A stretch of 64,000 bases of DNA from Malus domestica (taxonomy: Eukaryota; Streptophyta; Magnoliopsida; Rosales; Rosaceae), in contig NC_091661.1 of the NCBI RefSeq assembly GCF_042453785.1, positions 25,473,501-25,537,500 on the forward strand, written 5' to 3'. Within the stretch, counting starts at the first letter, position 1, and the number at the start of each line of letters is the position of its first letter. The notes under the pieces are model-generated. The model was not told the origin of the DNA. It ran no database searches and was given only the letters and a program-made list of their open reading frames with translations. Of this stretch, positions 33,578 through 44,633 are shown in pieces. A program made the translations under genes and the position numbers.

Positions 33578-36271
33578 ATCTAAAGATAGAATTTTTTTTA
33601 TCTCTATGGAACAATCAGAAATATGAATGTTCACGATTCTCATATTGAGAGTTTAAAGCTGTGGCTTTAAAAGTCTTGGACAACATATGGTGTTGTATTC
33701 GATGTGAAGCCTAGAATTGATGCAATTAAGACTTTAATATCTGATTTAGTCTTGATGATTGGGTTGGATGATGTTGTGGTATTATCCATGTGAAGCGGTG
33801 TCAAACAACCGCCTGTTTCTTTTTGAAAAGATAAAATTTAAAATTATAACTTTCTGGGCAATGCATCACTTGATAAAAAGACGTAAGCAGTTTGCATGGG
33901 TAATTTGGATCTAGTATGTATATGCATGCTTACGTCTATATGTGTCTGCAAATTATCTTGAAAGCATGAATTGCATGACTTGTGTGATATATCTTATGGA
34001 TAAATTTCTTAATTTCAAAGATTAATATTAATTTTCTACATGCCTGGGCGTTCATTCCCATTCGACCAAATGTGTGAGTTATATATGTGGATTGATTTAT
34101 TCATACGACCATGATGCATCTCAATAACTGGGCATATATTTCTGTGATTATTCTTCTTGAGTATTTATAAGTATTGCAACCCTTAAAGTCTTGTACGTAA
34201 GAATGACTTCACTATTTGGGCAGAATCAATAACTATTTGTGAGATATCCATTCAAAACCATGTTAGTTGTTGACTCTTTCAAAGAGAGGTGTCGGTTAAG
34301 GCAAAGGCAAAGCCTTAAAAAAAAAAAAAATTTGCTTTATCAGCAATGCTAAAACGATGCTAGATTTGGTTTTGCCAAAGATCGTAGTAGTTTCTGGAAA
34401 AATTTCTTTTACAGAAAATAATTATATCTGTATAATCCCTATGCGAAGTTCTTTCTACGGGAAAGAAAATAAATTCCTTATGTCAGTATATAATGCCAAA
34501 AGAACTTGTGAATGTAAGAAGGATTGAAGGCAATGATAGAGAAACTTAAACTGTCAGTTTTGTTTCTCAATTAATTACCCGATCATGATGCAATCTTTAA
34601 TATTGTGGCTTGACATCTACAAACATAAGAACCTGGAAGTCTGATATGATGTTAAGGTTGACGTTAATGTTGTGCAAATGAAGCTTAATGCTTCTTGGTA
34701 GGGTTACATGCATGAGAATGGCTTTTGATTGCGTTGACCTATTTTCATCTGGTACTTATTTCTTTGAAATTGTGCTACATGTGTGTTTTGTTGAAATGAT
34801 TATTTCAATTGTAGTTGCTTCTCTAACTAAAGGGGCATCTGGTGTGAACAGAAAGGTCTGTGGATTTGAACAGACGTATATATATATGGGTTGCTAAACC
34901 GATGCGATAAAGATAGGGTTGTATCTGTTCAAATTGAACAAGACTGTCTCTTCCAAAAGAAAGCACTCCGGCCAAGTTCTGTAATTAATATATACGGTTG
35001 ATTCAACGACTTTTGGTTCTTTACCAAAAGAGTGGCTGGTATCTTTTGGAAATTACAAGGTTGGTTCTCATTTTAAGAAGTGAAGTATCCAAACCGGGTA
35101 TCACGTTGTTATAAATTTATGACTATAGTTCTTGTTTAATTTCAAGAAACAAAAGGTCTGAATACGTAGTTGAATGTGAAAGGAGTGCTTCTCATATAAA
35201 GGACTTGTGAGGCTTGAAAGCCTAGAAGTGAAGAATAGATAAAGAGAAAATATCTTCACTGGTTCCTACTTCTTAAGTATGATGAAGGAGTAATTGATAC
35301 CATTCAAAGTAACCACAATGTGAGTGAATTGTGGGGGAGTGACATAGTTATCTTTGGATAATATGTCAACTTAAGAAGAATGACACAGTAATTTGCTTAT
35401 AGAGAGAGATAAAGATTATCTCTTACAATGGTATTTTAAGGCATTGAAAGGTTAGAGACCTTCTGGAAAGTACCTTAAATGTGGGGGTGTTTACCCAAGT
35501 GTTAGTGAATTACATAGTAATTAAGTCCTAATATAATTTTGAGGACTTGACATTTCAAACAATGTCAAACAACTACTCTCATATGAAATACAATTTCATA
35601 AGATGGATTGTACGCACTATTAAAGATAGTTATCCTAAATGGTACCAATTATTAAAGGTTAGACTAGAGAGTAAGTTGATCATCGAGTGGAATGAGGCTA
35701 AAGCCAACATAACTAATGAATCAGCCGAGCGGAAACCTAACTTAGTTGATTGGAGATCCCATGGTCTAAGTTCAATAGGCAAACTGGTTGGGCATGATTC
35801 AAAAAAATTAACACACTATATACCTCATTCCTATGATGGAAGCAGTGTGTTGTCTGCAGACATTTTAGGTTGTATATTTATACCTAATGACAGTGATATC
35901 TTATAAATAAGAGGAATAGAGCAGACTATTCTTAATCAGTGGTCACCTATGTGAGAGTAGAAATGGGTCGCTTCTATGAGAATGAGATGGCTAAATTCTC
36001 TAAAGCTCTCATGAATCCGGGATTTGTTCAGGACCAAAATTAACACAACCGTATGAACCGTAATATATTAGGATTAGTGATGTGTGTTGCTTATTGTCTC
36101 GGTTTATTGCTGCGGTGAACAGTTCAAGATCTTCTACATCCACTGCGTCACCAAGTAAACCCGATAAGTATTCACTAGGGTAGGTTCAAGTCCAAAAGAC
36201 ACCTCTCCCGATGCATCTCTTGTCCGCCTGTACTCTCAAATTCTTCCTAATTTTTCATTCATGTGGGGGAT

Positions 36272-36881
36272 TGTTGGAAATTATATATTATAATATGAAA
36301 TATTGTAATATATAATTTTAATAATTGAATGAAAAATAGTGTTAACCAATTTCTTAGAAAGGTTATGTTGTTTAGGTGCATTCCCTTGATAAGTGATGTA
36401 GACTTATAGATGAAAAGTTACATCTCTTTAATAAGTAGAAATTGGATTCTATATAAACCCATGAAACCATTGGTATTAAATATAGAGAAAATTAGAGTTA
36501 ATTTGTACTCTTGAGAAATAGGGTTTCCCCACTTTGTTTCTCAAATGATTCAAGTGTCAAATTCCGAATCGTGTCTTGAGAGTACGGAATATATAAAGTT
36601 CGCCAAAGTCCGAAGATTGAAGTGCTTTGACTTCGGATTATAGATTGTTGAATCCTGGGAGATAGACGCCTATCGAACTACAAGCACAAGAGTATGGGCG
36701 AAATTCTATCTTTAGGACATTGCATTTATGCAAGCCTCAATCTCCAAGTTTGTCAGTTTTTCTGACTTTATCTCTAATTGTTTATATTAATCTCATACAT
36801 AATTGATGTTGTGATTTTCTTTATGAATACTTTCATTGAAATTCTTTTATTATTTTCATATTTTCTAATATTGCTCCAACA
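36272..36881 (+). repeat. Right LTR of the nested element
   Basis: This 610-bp LTR follows the polypurine tract and ends GCTCCAACA immediately before the TCTTA target duplicate. Confidence 0.9.
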
Positions 36882-37208
36882 TCTTATATTAGAAATAGAA
36901 TTGATGGAATCCTTAATTGAATATGATTATGATACTTGACTTGGAGGCTAAGAAAGTAAGTTTAGGTTTCTTTTATGGATGGAAACCCTAGCTTTTAGCT
37001 TATATAAACACCGGTCTCTATAAGCCCTAGAACACAGAACATAATGCTTCCTATAGAGTAGTTGTATTCAGCTAAGTGTTTGTAGAAGATCTTGGTATTG
37101 CCATGCCCTTCACCTTCCTTGCTCAAGTACCATGATTATAATTGGAATCAGGTTTGTCACTTCTTTGTTTGTGCTTTAATTGTATAACTTTATAAGGCTA
37201 ACAACTGT

Positions 37209-38446
37209 TGGATATGTGTGGGCCCTCCTGGTGTTGTAATGCGGACATGGTTTGGACGGCGGCGATTAATCTGGTCTGTACGGACAAATGGAGGATGTCT
37301 TCTGTCTATTTGTGAATTTTACCTTTGTTTCAAAATCTCAGTAATCGCTTATGCTATTTTAGATGGGTATCAATTTTCTTAACAATTGTAACTCTTTTTT
37401 GTTTTTCTTTTCTCAACAATATATATATATATATATATATATCATAAACTACTATAATTTACGAGATAGGGTATTTGTTCACGGGCGAGCATACGCTGTT
37501 GGTCAATTGACGTAACTCATATTTACACTCTTGTTCTTTTTCCATATGACATCAACATCGCGTTAGGGGGCAATAAGTTGCAAATTTCAGAAATGAGTTA
37601 GGATTAGGCTAAGCCGAAACTGAGCCTAACACATTCCATAAAAATAGGCCCATTTGATAAATAGTTTTGTGACCAATTTTTGGGCCGCCTTCATCTTAGA
37701 CTCTTCACATGGTCCATGAACACCTATACGACGTCGCACCAATGTCAATGCTTTAAATTCTAATATCTTAACATCTCAGGCTTTACCATCTCCGTCTCAA
37801 CCTCTCAACTCCCGGAGACTTGGAGTTGGACCTCAGCAGCAACTCCATCTCAGCTGAATCAAACGCCTTCCCTATCGCCCCATGCCCCGATCCCGACCGT
37901 CCGGAACCTCAGGCGACGAGCAGAATACATGTTATGGATGGGGTGGTCATGGATGCTGAGTTCCAGCAAGCGTTCACATTGATGAACAAGACTGAGTGGA
38001 AATGCTGCACCCTCCACAATTACTGAGAGAACATAATATTTCAAACACCATGAAAAGTAACTGAAACTAAATAATTCAAACACCTCCTTGCATTAGCAAA
38101 ATAGCAAATCACGAAACAATCAAGAATCGAAGTAATTTCAATTTCAAATAAATAAACGTGACGCGCTAGTAATGTTGTTAAATAAGATCCTTAAATTGGA
38201 ACAGATTCTATATTTTTCGGATCCCACTGCATACCACAATGCATGTCATATATTTGAAAGGAAGTGAAAGCACCGTCTGGGACATGGCATAAGATTAGGG
38301 GTGATCACTAAATCAGGCATGTCCTATGCATCCCTCCAAATCTAACTTTAGATTCATCGAGGATATGGAATGAAAAGAAAGTACGCATCAGTTATCTTCA
38401 TTGATAGATGACGTCCCTCAATCGTCCAAGCTGTATTTAAATACTC
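37209..38446. other. Spacer and 3' region of RPN8
   Basis: It contains an (AT)n run (about 37420-37442). A plus-strand open stretch (about 37814-38026; LDLSSNSISAESNAFPIAPC..., no ATG at its start) has raised GC but no recognised family. It may be a first-exon fragment of a lost gene, since TGGGCC-type motifs lie near 37649 and 37682. The minus-strand bases just left of 38447 should be the RPN8 3'UTR. Confidence 0.35.
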
Positions 38447-41400
38447 TTAGCTTCCAGCTGCAGCTGTTACGGCAACTTGTTTAGAGTCTTCTGCCCTTTC
38501 ATGCTCCTTATTGTGCATCTGAAATATTCCAACATTTTTACATTCCAATACAATATGAGAAGCATGTTGAGAAAATTAAGGAAGATGAGAATCCACATTC
38601 ATGGAAATGCATCTCACCTTGTTGTTGATCAAGTTGTGAAGAGCAATAACGCTTCGGATGAGGGAAGAAAGATATATAACCAACATCATATCATTTGTTT
38701 TCACTGCACATGACAACAACAACATGAATCAACACTATTAACAAAATAGGCACTAACGCAGGAACCATAAATCTAAACAATAAAGCAGTCTAAGCGATAA
38801 ACATGGTAGGTTTTTTTTTTACCTGAAAAGGCCTTGATGAGATCAGAAACATTAAGATTTGGAAGTAGATTGAACACATCCTACAAGGATTTGGGATAGA
38901 AAAATAAGAAAAATGTATGAGTGTGAGGGTGAAAATATCAACAGTAGGCAAAAGAATTACAATATTTCATTGTTGTGAAATAAAAGTTATGAGACAAATC
39001 AAACTAGCACTACATTAAGATTCTAGCCTACACTACATGTAGGTTAAGCCAAAACCGAACCTGTAGGTGGTACAAAATCTCGTGGTTTAATGGGAGCTTG
39101 CCATCAATAACAAGGTCCAGATAACCCCGAATCTCCTTAAGTCTTGCTTCCAATCCCTTCAAGGCTGTGAGTTTCCCTGTAACCTGTACAAGACTTGGAA
39201 ACTAAGTTTCTTGTATCGCCTCTTATATGCATTAAGAAAATCTAATAAAATTGACTTCATACATACATACATACATACTGTGTGCGCATAAATAAAACGA
39301 GGAAGCTAATGAGAATAAAATCACCAAAACCAAACCTCTGTTGCAAGAGTGCTGATGGTTGTATCTTTCACATCTCTAAGCAAGTGTTCCACTCCTGTTA
39401 AAGGGTAATATGGTCAATAAAAACCATAAGTAGAAACAAAATGACCACCAAACCACAAAGGAAAGCAAGAAATCAATATGCGCATGCAATAACTTAAAAG
39501 TCTTATTCAATGTTACAAGAAAGGGTAGTTCAGTTTCCATGGGCTTACCAATTTCCTCAACTTCATGGGCAGCAATTTCAGAAGGCACATGAACGAACAC
39601 CTTCTGGCTTTTCTGGGTAGCATTCTGTAATCGTACCAAAATGTTCATTCAAATTTATAGCATTAAAACCAGGTTTCAAGTCAAAGTAGCTCCAACCATA
39701 ACGCTTGTTTTGGAAGAACTTAGTATATGACCAGACCAATACAAAAGGCAAGGCATATCCGAAAAAATCATGATTCTACCTCTTTCACCTCTTCAACGGC
39801 ACAGTAAGCTTTTGTTGGTATTCCCAGCTCCTTAGGTTGGACATCAATTATGACCAAGACAGGATTTGGAACATAACTGCAAAATCAAAAGGGAAATTGT
39901 GATATAATGGAGAAGAAAAGAAACAGGAATTCATACGTCTCAAGGATAATGAATAGAAACACGAATTCATGTATCTGCTGATGGGTGCAAAATGCTTAAG
40001 CATGTTTCACCATGATAGAGACAAAACAATTAAACAAAAAACAAAATATTTCCACCATTTTATAAGAATACCACTTACAGGTATACGGCTTCCTCATAAC
40101 CAACCATCAATATTTTATAGAAAACTGATGGAGAACCTCAAGGTTTCCAAAATCTCAGACATCTTGATTAAATTTACCAATATTCAAGTTACACAAAAAA
40201 AAAAAAAAGGTATCACAGTATAACAAAATGAAGACAAGAGTTAAGAAATAAGGGTTGAAGAACACATTTGCTTCTTCTAGTCAGTTGAGAATTAGTTTCT
40301 CTGATACCAATTTAAACGATATGAACCTTACACCTTTAATTATCTCCATGTTGTCCTTCCACTTAAACTTTGTTGACCAGACTGGTTATAAGAAGCATTC
40401 ATGATATTCATATTCTAATGGAATCTCAAGACCAAGTAGATGTTTTTCATAGGGTTTACGCTGGCTTACCCATTAAATAAACCGTGAATGTCCAAGTCAT
40501 TTTCTCTCAATTTTGGACCTGTGCTGTACCATCCCACAACGTGCTCCTTTGCTGGAAAAAAAATTATTTGTCAATTTTTGCATCATAACAGATAATGTGC
40601 GAATCTAGGGAAAGAGACATAGTATATACTCATACCATTTATTCTCTTTGCCATGGAATACATGGCTTCATGGTAGTTGTGATCAAGAAACCAGATACTG
40701 GGATCCTTATCATCTTCTTCAAAGGGAACTGTGAATAAAGATCAATACTAATATGAGTCAAAAGTAACGCACTTGATCTAGAAACATAGAAGGTTCTACA
40801 GGCAACAAGATGAAAACGCAAAATAAGAAAAAAATTTAAGTCTAACAAAAACACAAAAACTAAACCAGTAAGTTAAATTTAAGACCGCAATCATGAAATT
40901 CGAGACTGATACTGCGTCAAATTCTTTTGAAAAACCAATAAACAATAAAATCAAAATGGTACAAGAAAGCAAGTGCTACAGGCTATAGAATGCACGTGCT
41001 ACAGACTATCAACTAAAAAAAAAAAAGGTCGTACCCAGTGCACAAGGCTCCCGCTTTACGCAGGGTCTGGGAGAGGTAAACAACCTAAAATGCAATGGGA
41101 AATTAAAAAGAAAGCGCATTGATCAGCAAATATATAGAAAGTATGCTGATAAACAAAAACATAGGAACTGCACTGCCCGGTACATAAATCAATTCAAATT
41201 GTGTAGGTCTATGCATTTGGAAAGCAAATTAAAGCAGAAATTTCGCAACTTCACACCACAACAACCTCAGCAGCTCTCGAATTAAACTTCGAAATGCCTT
41301 ATCAAAAGGCATGTCTGGAATGCGACAACCCCTCATAACTAATTTAACTTTCTACATCTCAATTCTGAAATGCAGCCTAAACCAACTGAAATTCATTCAG

Positions 41401-41910
41401 CAGCATGCAAACGTAACCTAAATTTGCTTAACCAATTCCAAGTTCAAGCTCATAGCAGCAGAAACACACTCATTCTTTTGAATAATTTAACAAAAATACA
41501 CCTTTTCACAATGCCGTAGAGCCTAAACACAGATTTTCTCACTGACCAAACAAAAATTTACCACAGTTTGGAGCATAATTCAGAACAAAAATTCCTTAAT
41601 CAGATAAAAAAAAAAGGAAAATTCACCCAAATAAATTTAAATTATTCAAAAATAAATAAAAGCAAACGAGATTCAAACATAGCCGAGAAGCAGAGGGACT
41701 AGGCGAGCTTGAAATAAACGAACCGGCGTAGCTGTTGGTGACGTCGACGGTGCCCTTGTACGACGAGCCGAGCAGAACTCCGACGACGCGCTTGCGAGTG
41801 TCTTTGGCGACCCTGTTGTAGTTGTCGACGATGCTGAGCAGAACCAGTGGGTGAACTATCACCCTCTCGATCGGCCTCGCCGAGATTTGCTGCGTTTTTA
41901 CCACATCCAT
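38447..41910 (-). CDS. RPN8: 26S proteasome non-ATPase subunit 7 (RPN8, MPN domain)
   Basis: RPN8 pairs with RPN11 in the proteasome lid as the MPN subunit that lacks catalytic zinc ligands. Ten exons join in frame: 41724-41910, 40636-40728, 40470-40551, 39780-39876, 39549-39624, 39336-39394, 39061-39183, 38823-38880, 38618-38703, 38447-38518. All introns are GT-AG and the total is 933 nt, giving 310 residues, close to the family length of about 308. The N-terminus [20 protein letters not shown] leads into the MPN core ([44 protein letters not shown]). The C-terminal helices include [20 protein letters not shown] and [20 protein letters not shown]. The short last exon ([14 protein letters not shown]...) ends GS. 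The promoter carries site II motifs. Confidence 0.95.
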
Positions 41911-42123
41911 TGCTGGATTTCTTCTGCTTTCTCTGAATTTTCCTGCTTTTTCTGCAGTAATTTTGAGTTAGCTTCTTCTGCAGGAAACCTCTGTCTCTCT
42001 CTCTAATTTATATGGAAAAAGCTCTTTGCTTGCCCAGCTCTTCTTTCTTCTCTTTCCTTTCGGTTCTCTCACCGGACCTGATAATTTTGTATTTGAAATA
42101 ATTTTGTTTGTTTATGAAGGTTG

Positions 42124-42175
42124 AGCCCAGAATTTATGGGTTTTATTATGGGCCAACTACATTTGCTTTTGGGCC
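42124..42175 (-). promoter_or_regulatory. Site II (TGGGCY) cluster upstream of RPN8
   Basis: AGCCCA (42124), TGGGCC (42149) and TGGGCC (42170) lie 210-265 bp upstream of the RPN8 ATG. TGGGCY elements are bound by TCP factors and are typical of housekeeping and cell-cycle-linked plant genes. A CT-rich leader (about 41990-42002) lies between them and the gene. Confidence 0.5.
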
Positions 42176-42382
42176 TTTTGTAAATTGTTTTTCCTTCTTT
42201 TATTTCTTTGGCTAAGTGATCTAGAATTAAAATATCAATACAGACTAAATTTTGACGACACAACGATGAGATATCAACGACATGCTAAAAATCAATTATT
42301 TCATCAACCATCGCCTCAAGTTAGATCGTTTCAGCCAAAAACCTAAATTTTTTAAGATGTTCTTGTCATGGCCCATGATACT

Positions 42383-42725
42383 TAGACCTGTAAAGGGGTC
42401 GGGTTTGAGTCAGGTTCAATCCAACCCGTTAAGCTAACGGGTCACCCGAATCCGACCCATTAAACTAACGGGTCACCCGTTTCACCCGTTAACAATTATT
42501 ATTTTTTTTTTTTCATAGAGTTTATTTTTTGTTGTTAAGACTTTACTGAAATTACTAAAACATCCTCAACTAACGGGTCTAACAGGTTGACCCCAAGTGA
42601 CCCGTTATTTAACGGGTTGTTAACAGGTTCACCCGTTAACGACCCGACCCGTTAAGCATCCATCCAAATACTAATATTAACAGGTCGGATCGGGTTAACG
42701 GGTCGGATCCAAAATGCCAAGTCTA
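42383..42725. mobile_element. hAT-like MITE, relative of the gene-capturing element
   Basis: The 343-bp element has ends TAGACCTG and CAAGTCTA and a perfect 8-bp target duplication ATGATACT (42375-42382, 42726-42733). Subterminal ACGGGTCACCCG repeats match those of 11559-12613. It has no coding capacity and shows what the gene-capturing copy looked like before capture. Confidence 0.85.
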
Positions 42726-42733
42726 ATGATACT

Positions 42734-43927
42734 CGTGTCAAAGTACTCATACATGCTCCTCTCACCATCACCCAATGTAAGGTGAAATTCTTGTGTCCCT
42801 GACAATCAGGCCAGGTAAATTGTTCAACTCATTTACAAAGGAATGAAACTTTTTCAATAAAATTTGTACCTAAATGAGAAGAGATTCTTGCATCCAGCCG
42901 GGCATATGGGGCATAGACTATTTGGGTGGGCAAAGGTGAGAAAAACAAACAAGGGGACCCTGGGTTTATGAGTATGGCTGTATGGCCTTATTGGTTCGGT
43001 CGGCCATATCCATATATATTCCTCTTGCATAAGGTCAAGTGGTACCTAAATATTTCGGGACCGGCTTCTTTGTAAGTGAGTCGAACCACCTAGTTTAATT
43101 GTCAGACGCAAAGTTCTTCAATGTTATGGATACATAAGAAGTAAACAAGTTGTAGACACTCCCATACCAACTAACTTCTAGTCTAGTAACACTCCTCTTT
43201 TCAATACTAAAATAGGTTTTAAGCTCGAATTTCAATCTCCTCCCGTTAATTCAAACTACGAAGAGAGTAATTCAAACTCGAGTGCATACGAGAGAACACA
43301 ATCTATTAAACAATGTAGATACACTCACATCTGCAATGAAAGAGCAGTTTTAGAATTTCCAAATGATATTTAAGAATAGTATAAAATGTGATGGATAAGA
43401 TCAAGGTAAGTGGATGAGAATTGAGTATTACTTTACTTAGTAAGGATAAATGAGGGCTGTGGGGAAGTGGGGAAGCTCTAAGATTAGTACATGAAATTCA
43501 AAGCTGGGAAGCAGACCCAAGGTAAGTAATAGGTATATGTCATACGACCAAGGCCAAGCTTAAGTATTTTATTCACAATTATGCAGCCCAAGGAGACATT
43601 GCTCATGTGGAGCAAGAGAAAATTCCAATTTCCAAGCCATTCATACAAACAAGAAATCCGACAGAGTAAATCACAGAGAAATTAATAACAACAAGAAAGT
43701 GCACATGCAGAGAAGAATGTCCAAGAATTTCCAATATCTTAATTCAACAACTCAAATTAGCGTCAATACTACGTAAACTATTCAACAACTATCTCTCCCT
43801 CGCTACCTTTCTGTTCACCCTTTCATGCCAGCTGCTAAACCCCAAATTCTACAAATGGCAACCATGACTACTAGCTAGCTAGGAGCTTTTTTTTCCGTTT
43901 TTTTCTCATATATTTGAAGCATGTAAT
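42734..43927. other. Spacer between the hAT MITE and the WOX gene
   Basis: No gene or clear repeat was recognised. Its right end should include the 3'UTR of the WOX gene (CCAAATTCTACAAATGG... towards 43927). Confidence 0.5.
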
Positions 43928-44633
43928 TCAAAGGAAACTTAAACGCAGATCCAAAGGTGGAAGGTCCATTTCTGTCCCAACAGTGCAGGTAAAAGCTGAT
44001 GCCTCCTTGCAATATTCGTTTGCGTGAAATCTCAGCTTCTCTCCCTCAGATTCGTTGAAAGAGTTTATAGGGAAAAGTTGAAGGGTCTCAATCACTCTTG
44101 CCGGCTCCGAAACCTGATTTATTTCTGCAAAGAACGGAAAATAAAACCGTGAAAAAAGAATACAAGCACCATATCAGAAAAGAAAATTCAGGTGCATAGT
44201 GCATGCTAGAAAAACCCTAAACCGAAGTACTTCAAGAAAGAGAAATTTTTTTTTTGGTCAATCAAGAAAGAGAAATTTTAACAGCTATGATTAACGGACG
44301 TTTTGGAGACGATATGTTCTCCAGATCTCGACGAATGATATCCTTGTCATCAATAGAAACTTTACGCCGCTTTTGTCTTTCTCTGGCTTTGTGATTCTGA
44401 AACCAGTAAAAGACGTTCTTGCTCTCGATCTTGCCATAAAAGCTTAGCTGAGAGGAGATTTTCTGAATCTGATCAGTGCTCGGCGTTCGGAGTCCAGACC
44501 TGAACAGGTCAGTCAGAACTTTAACCTGTTCTGTAGTTGGATTCCAACGCCCGCACTTGGTTCCACTATTACCATTACCACCATCGCGAAAACTCGATGC
44601 TTTAATGCAAAATCCTGACATGCCCTCGTCCAT
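43928..44633 (-). CDS. WOX5: WUSCHEL-related homeobox protein, WOX5/7 type
   Basis: WOX5-type factors are nuclear repressors that maintain stem cells in the root quiescent centre. Exon 1 is 44300-44633 and exon 2 is 43928-44124, totalling 531 nt and 176 residues (Arabidopsis WOX5 has about 182). The homeodomain spans about residues 26-91 ([20 protein letters not shown] ... [19 protein letters not shown]). It has the long WOX-type loop [20 protein letters not shown]. Exon 2 supplies the WUS box [10 protein letters not shown] and the C-terminal EAR-like LDLRLSFL. The acceptor TTTGCAG is clear. The donor is AAAAC|GTCCGT, chosen because it keeps the frame (joining ISSPK to QINQVSEP). An alternative in-frame donor at 44333 is weaker. 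The gene symbol is assigned by motif resemblance only. Confidence 0.88.

Larger units (their letters stand above)
32967..36881 (+). mobile_element. Nested non-autonomous LTR element
   Basis: Two near-identical LTRs of about 610 bp (32967-33577 and 36272-36881) both start TGTTGGAAATTATATATT and end GCTCCAACA. A perfect 5-bp target duplication TCTTA flanks them (32962-32966 and 36882-36886). A polypurine tract (ATGTGGGGGAT) precedes the right LTR, and a TATATAA box lies in each LTR (about 33147 in the left). The 2.7 kb interior has no recognisable gag or pol and no usual TGGTATCAGAG primer site after the left LTR. The longest open stretch (35547-35906, KYNFIRWIVRTIKDSYPKW) matches no family I know. 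The few LTR differences imply a fairly recent insertion. Confidence 0.85.
29480..37203 (+). mobile_element. Outer copia-like LTR element, non-coding, with a nested element
   Basis: The left LTR begins TGTTGGATTTATCC at 29480. The right LTR begins with the same bases at 32853, directly after a polypurine-like GTGGGAGAA, and resumes after the nested insertion to end near CTAACA at 37203. Flanks ACCGT (29475-29479) and ACTGT (37204-37208) are a plausible 5-bp target duplication with one difference. The left LTR matches the right only to about 29681, so its 3' half is deleted or replaced. The 3 kb interior has no gag or pol frame that I can recognise. It must have relied on another element's enzymes. 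Confidence 0.65.

Noticed and set aside
35547..35906. Candidate gag gene of the nested LTR element
   Set aside because: No zinc knuckle, no gag-like pattern and no ATG at the frame start; kept only as an unrecognised open stretch.
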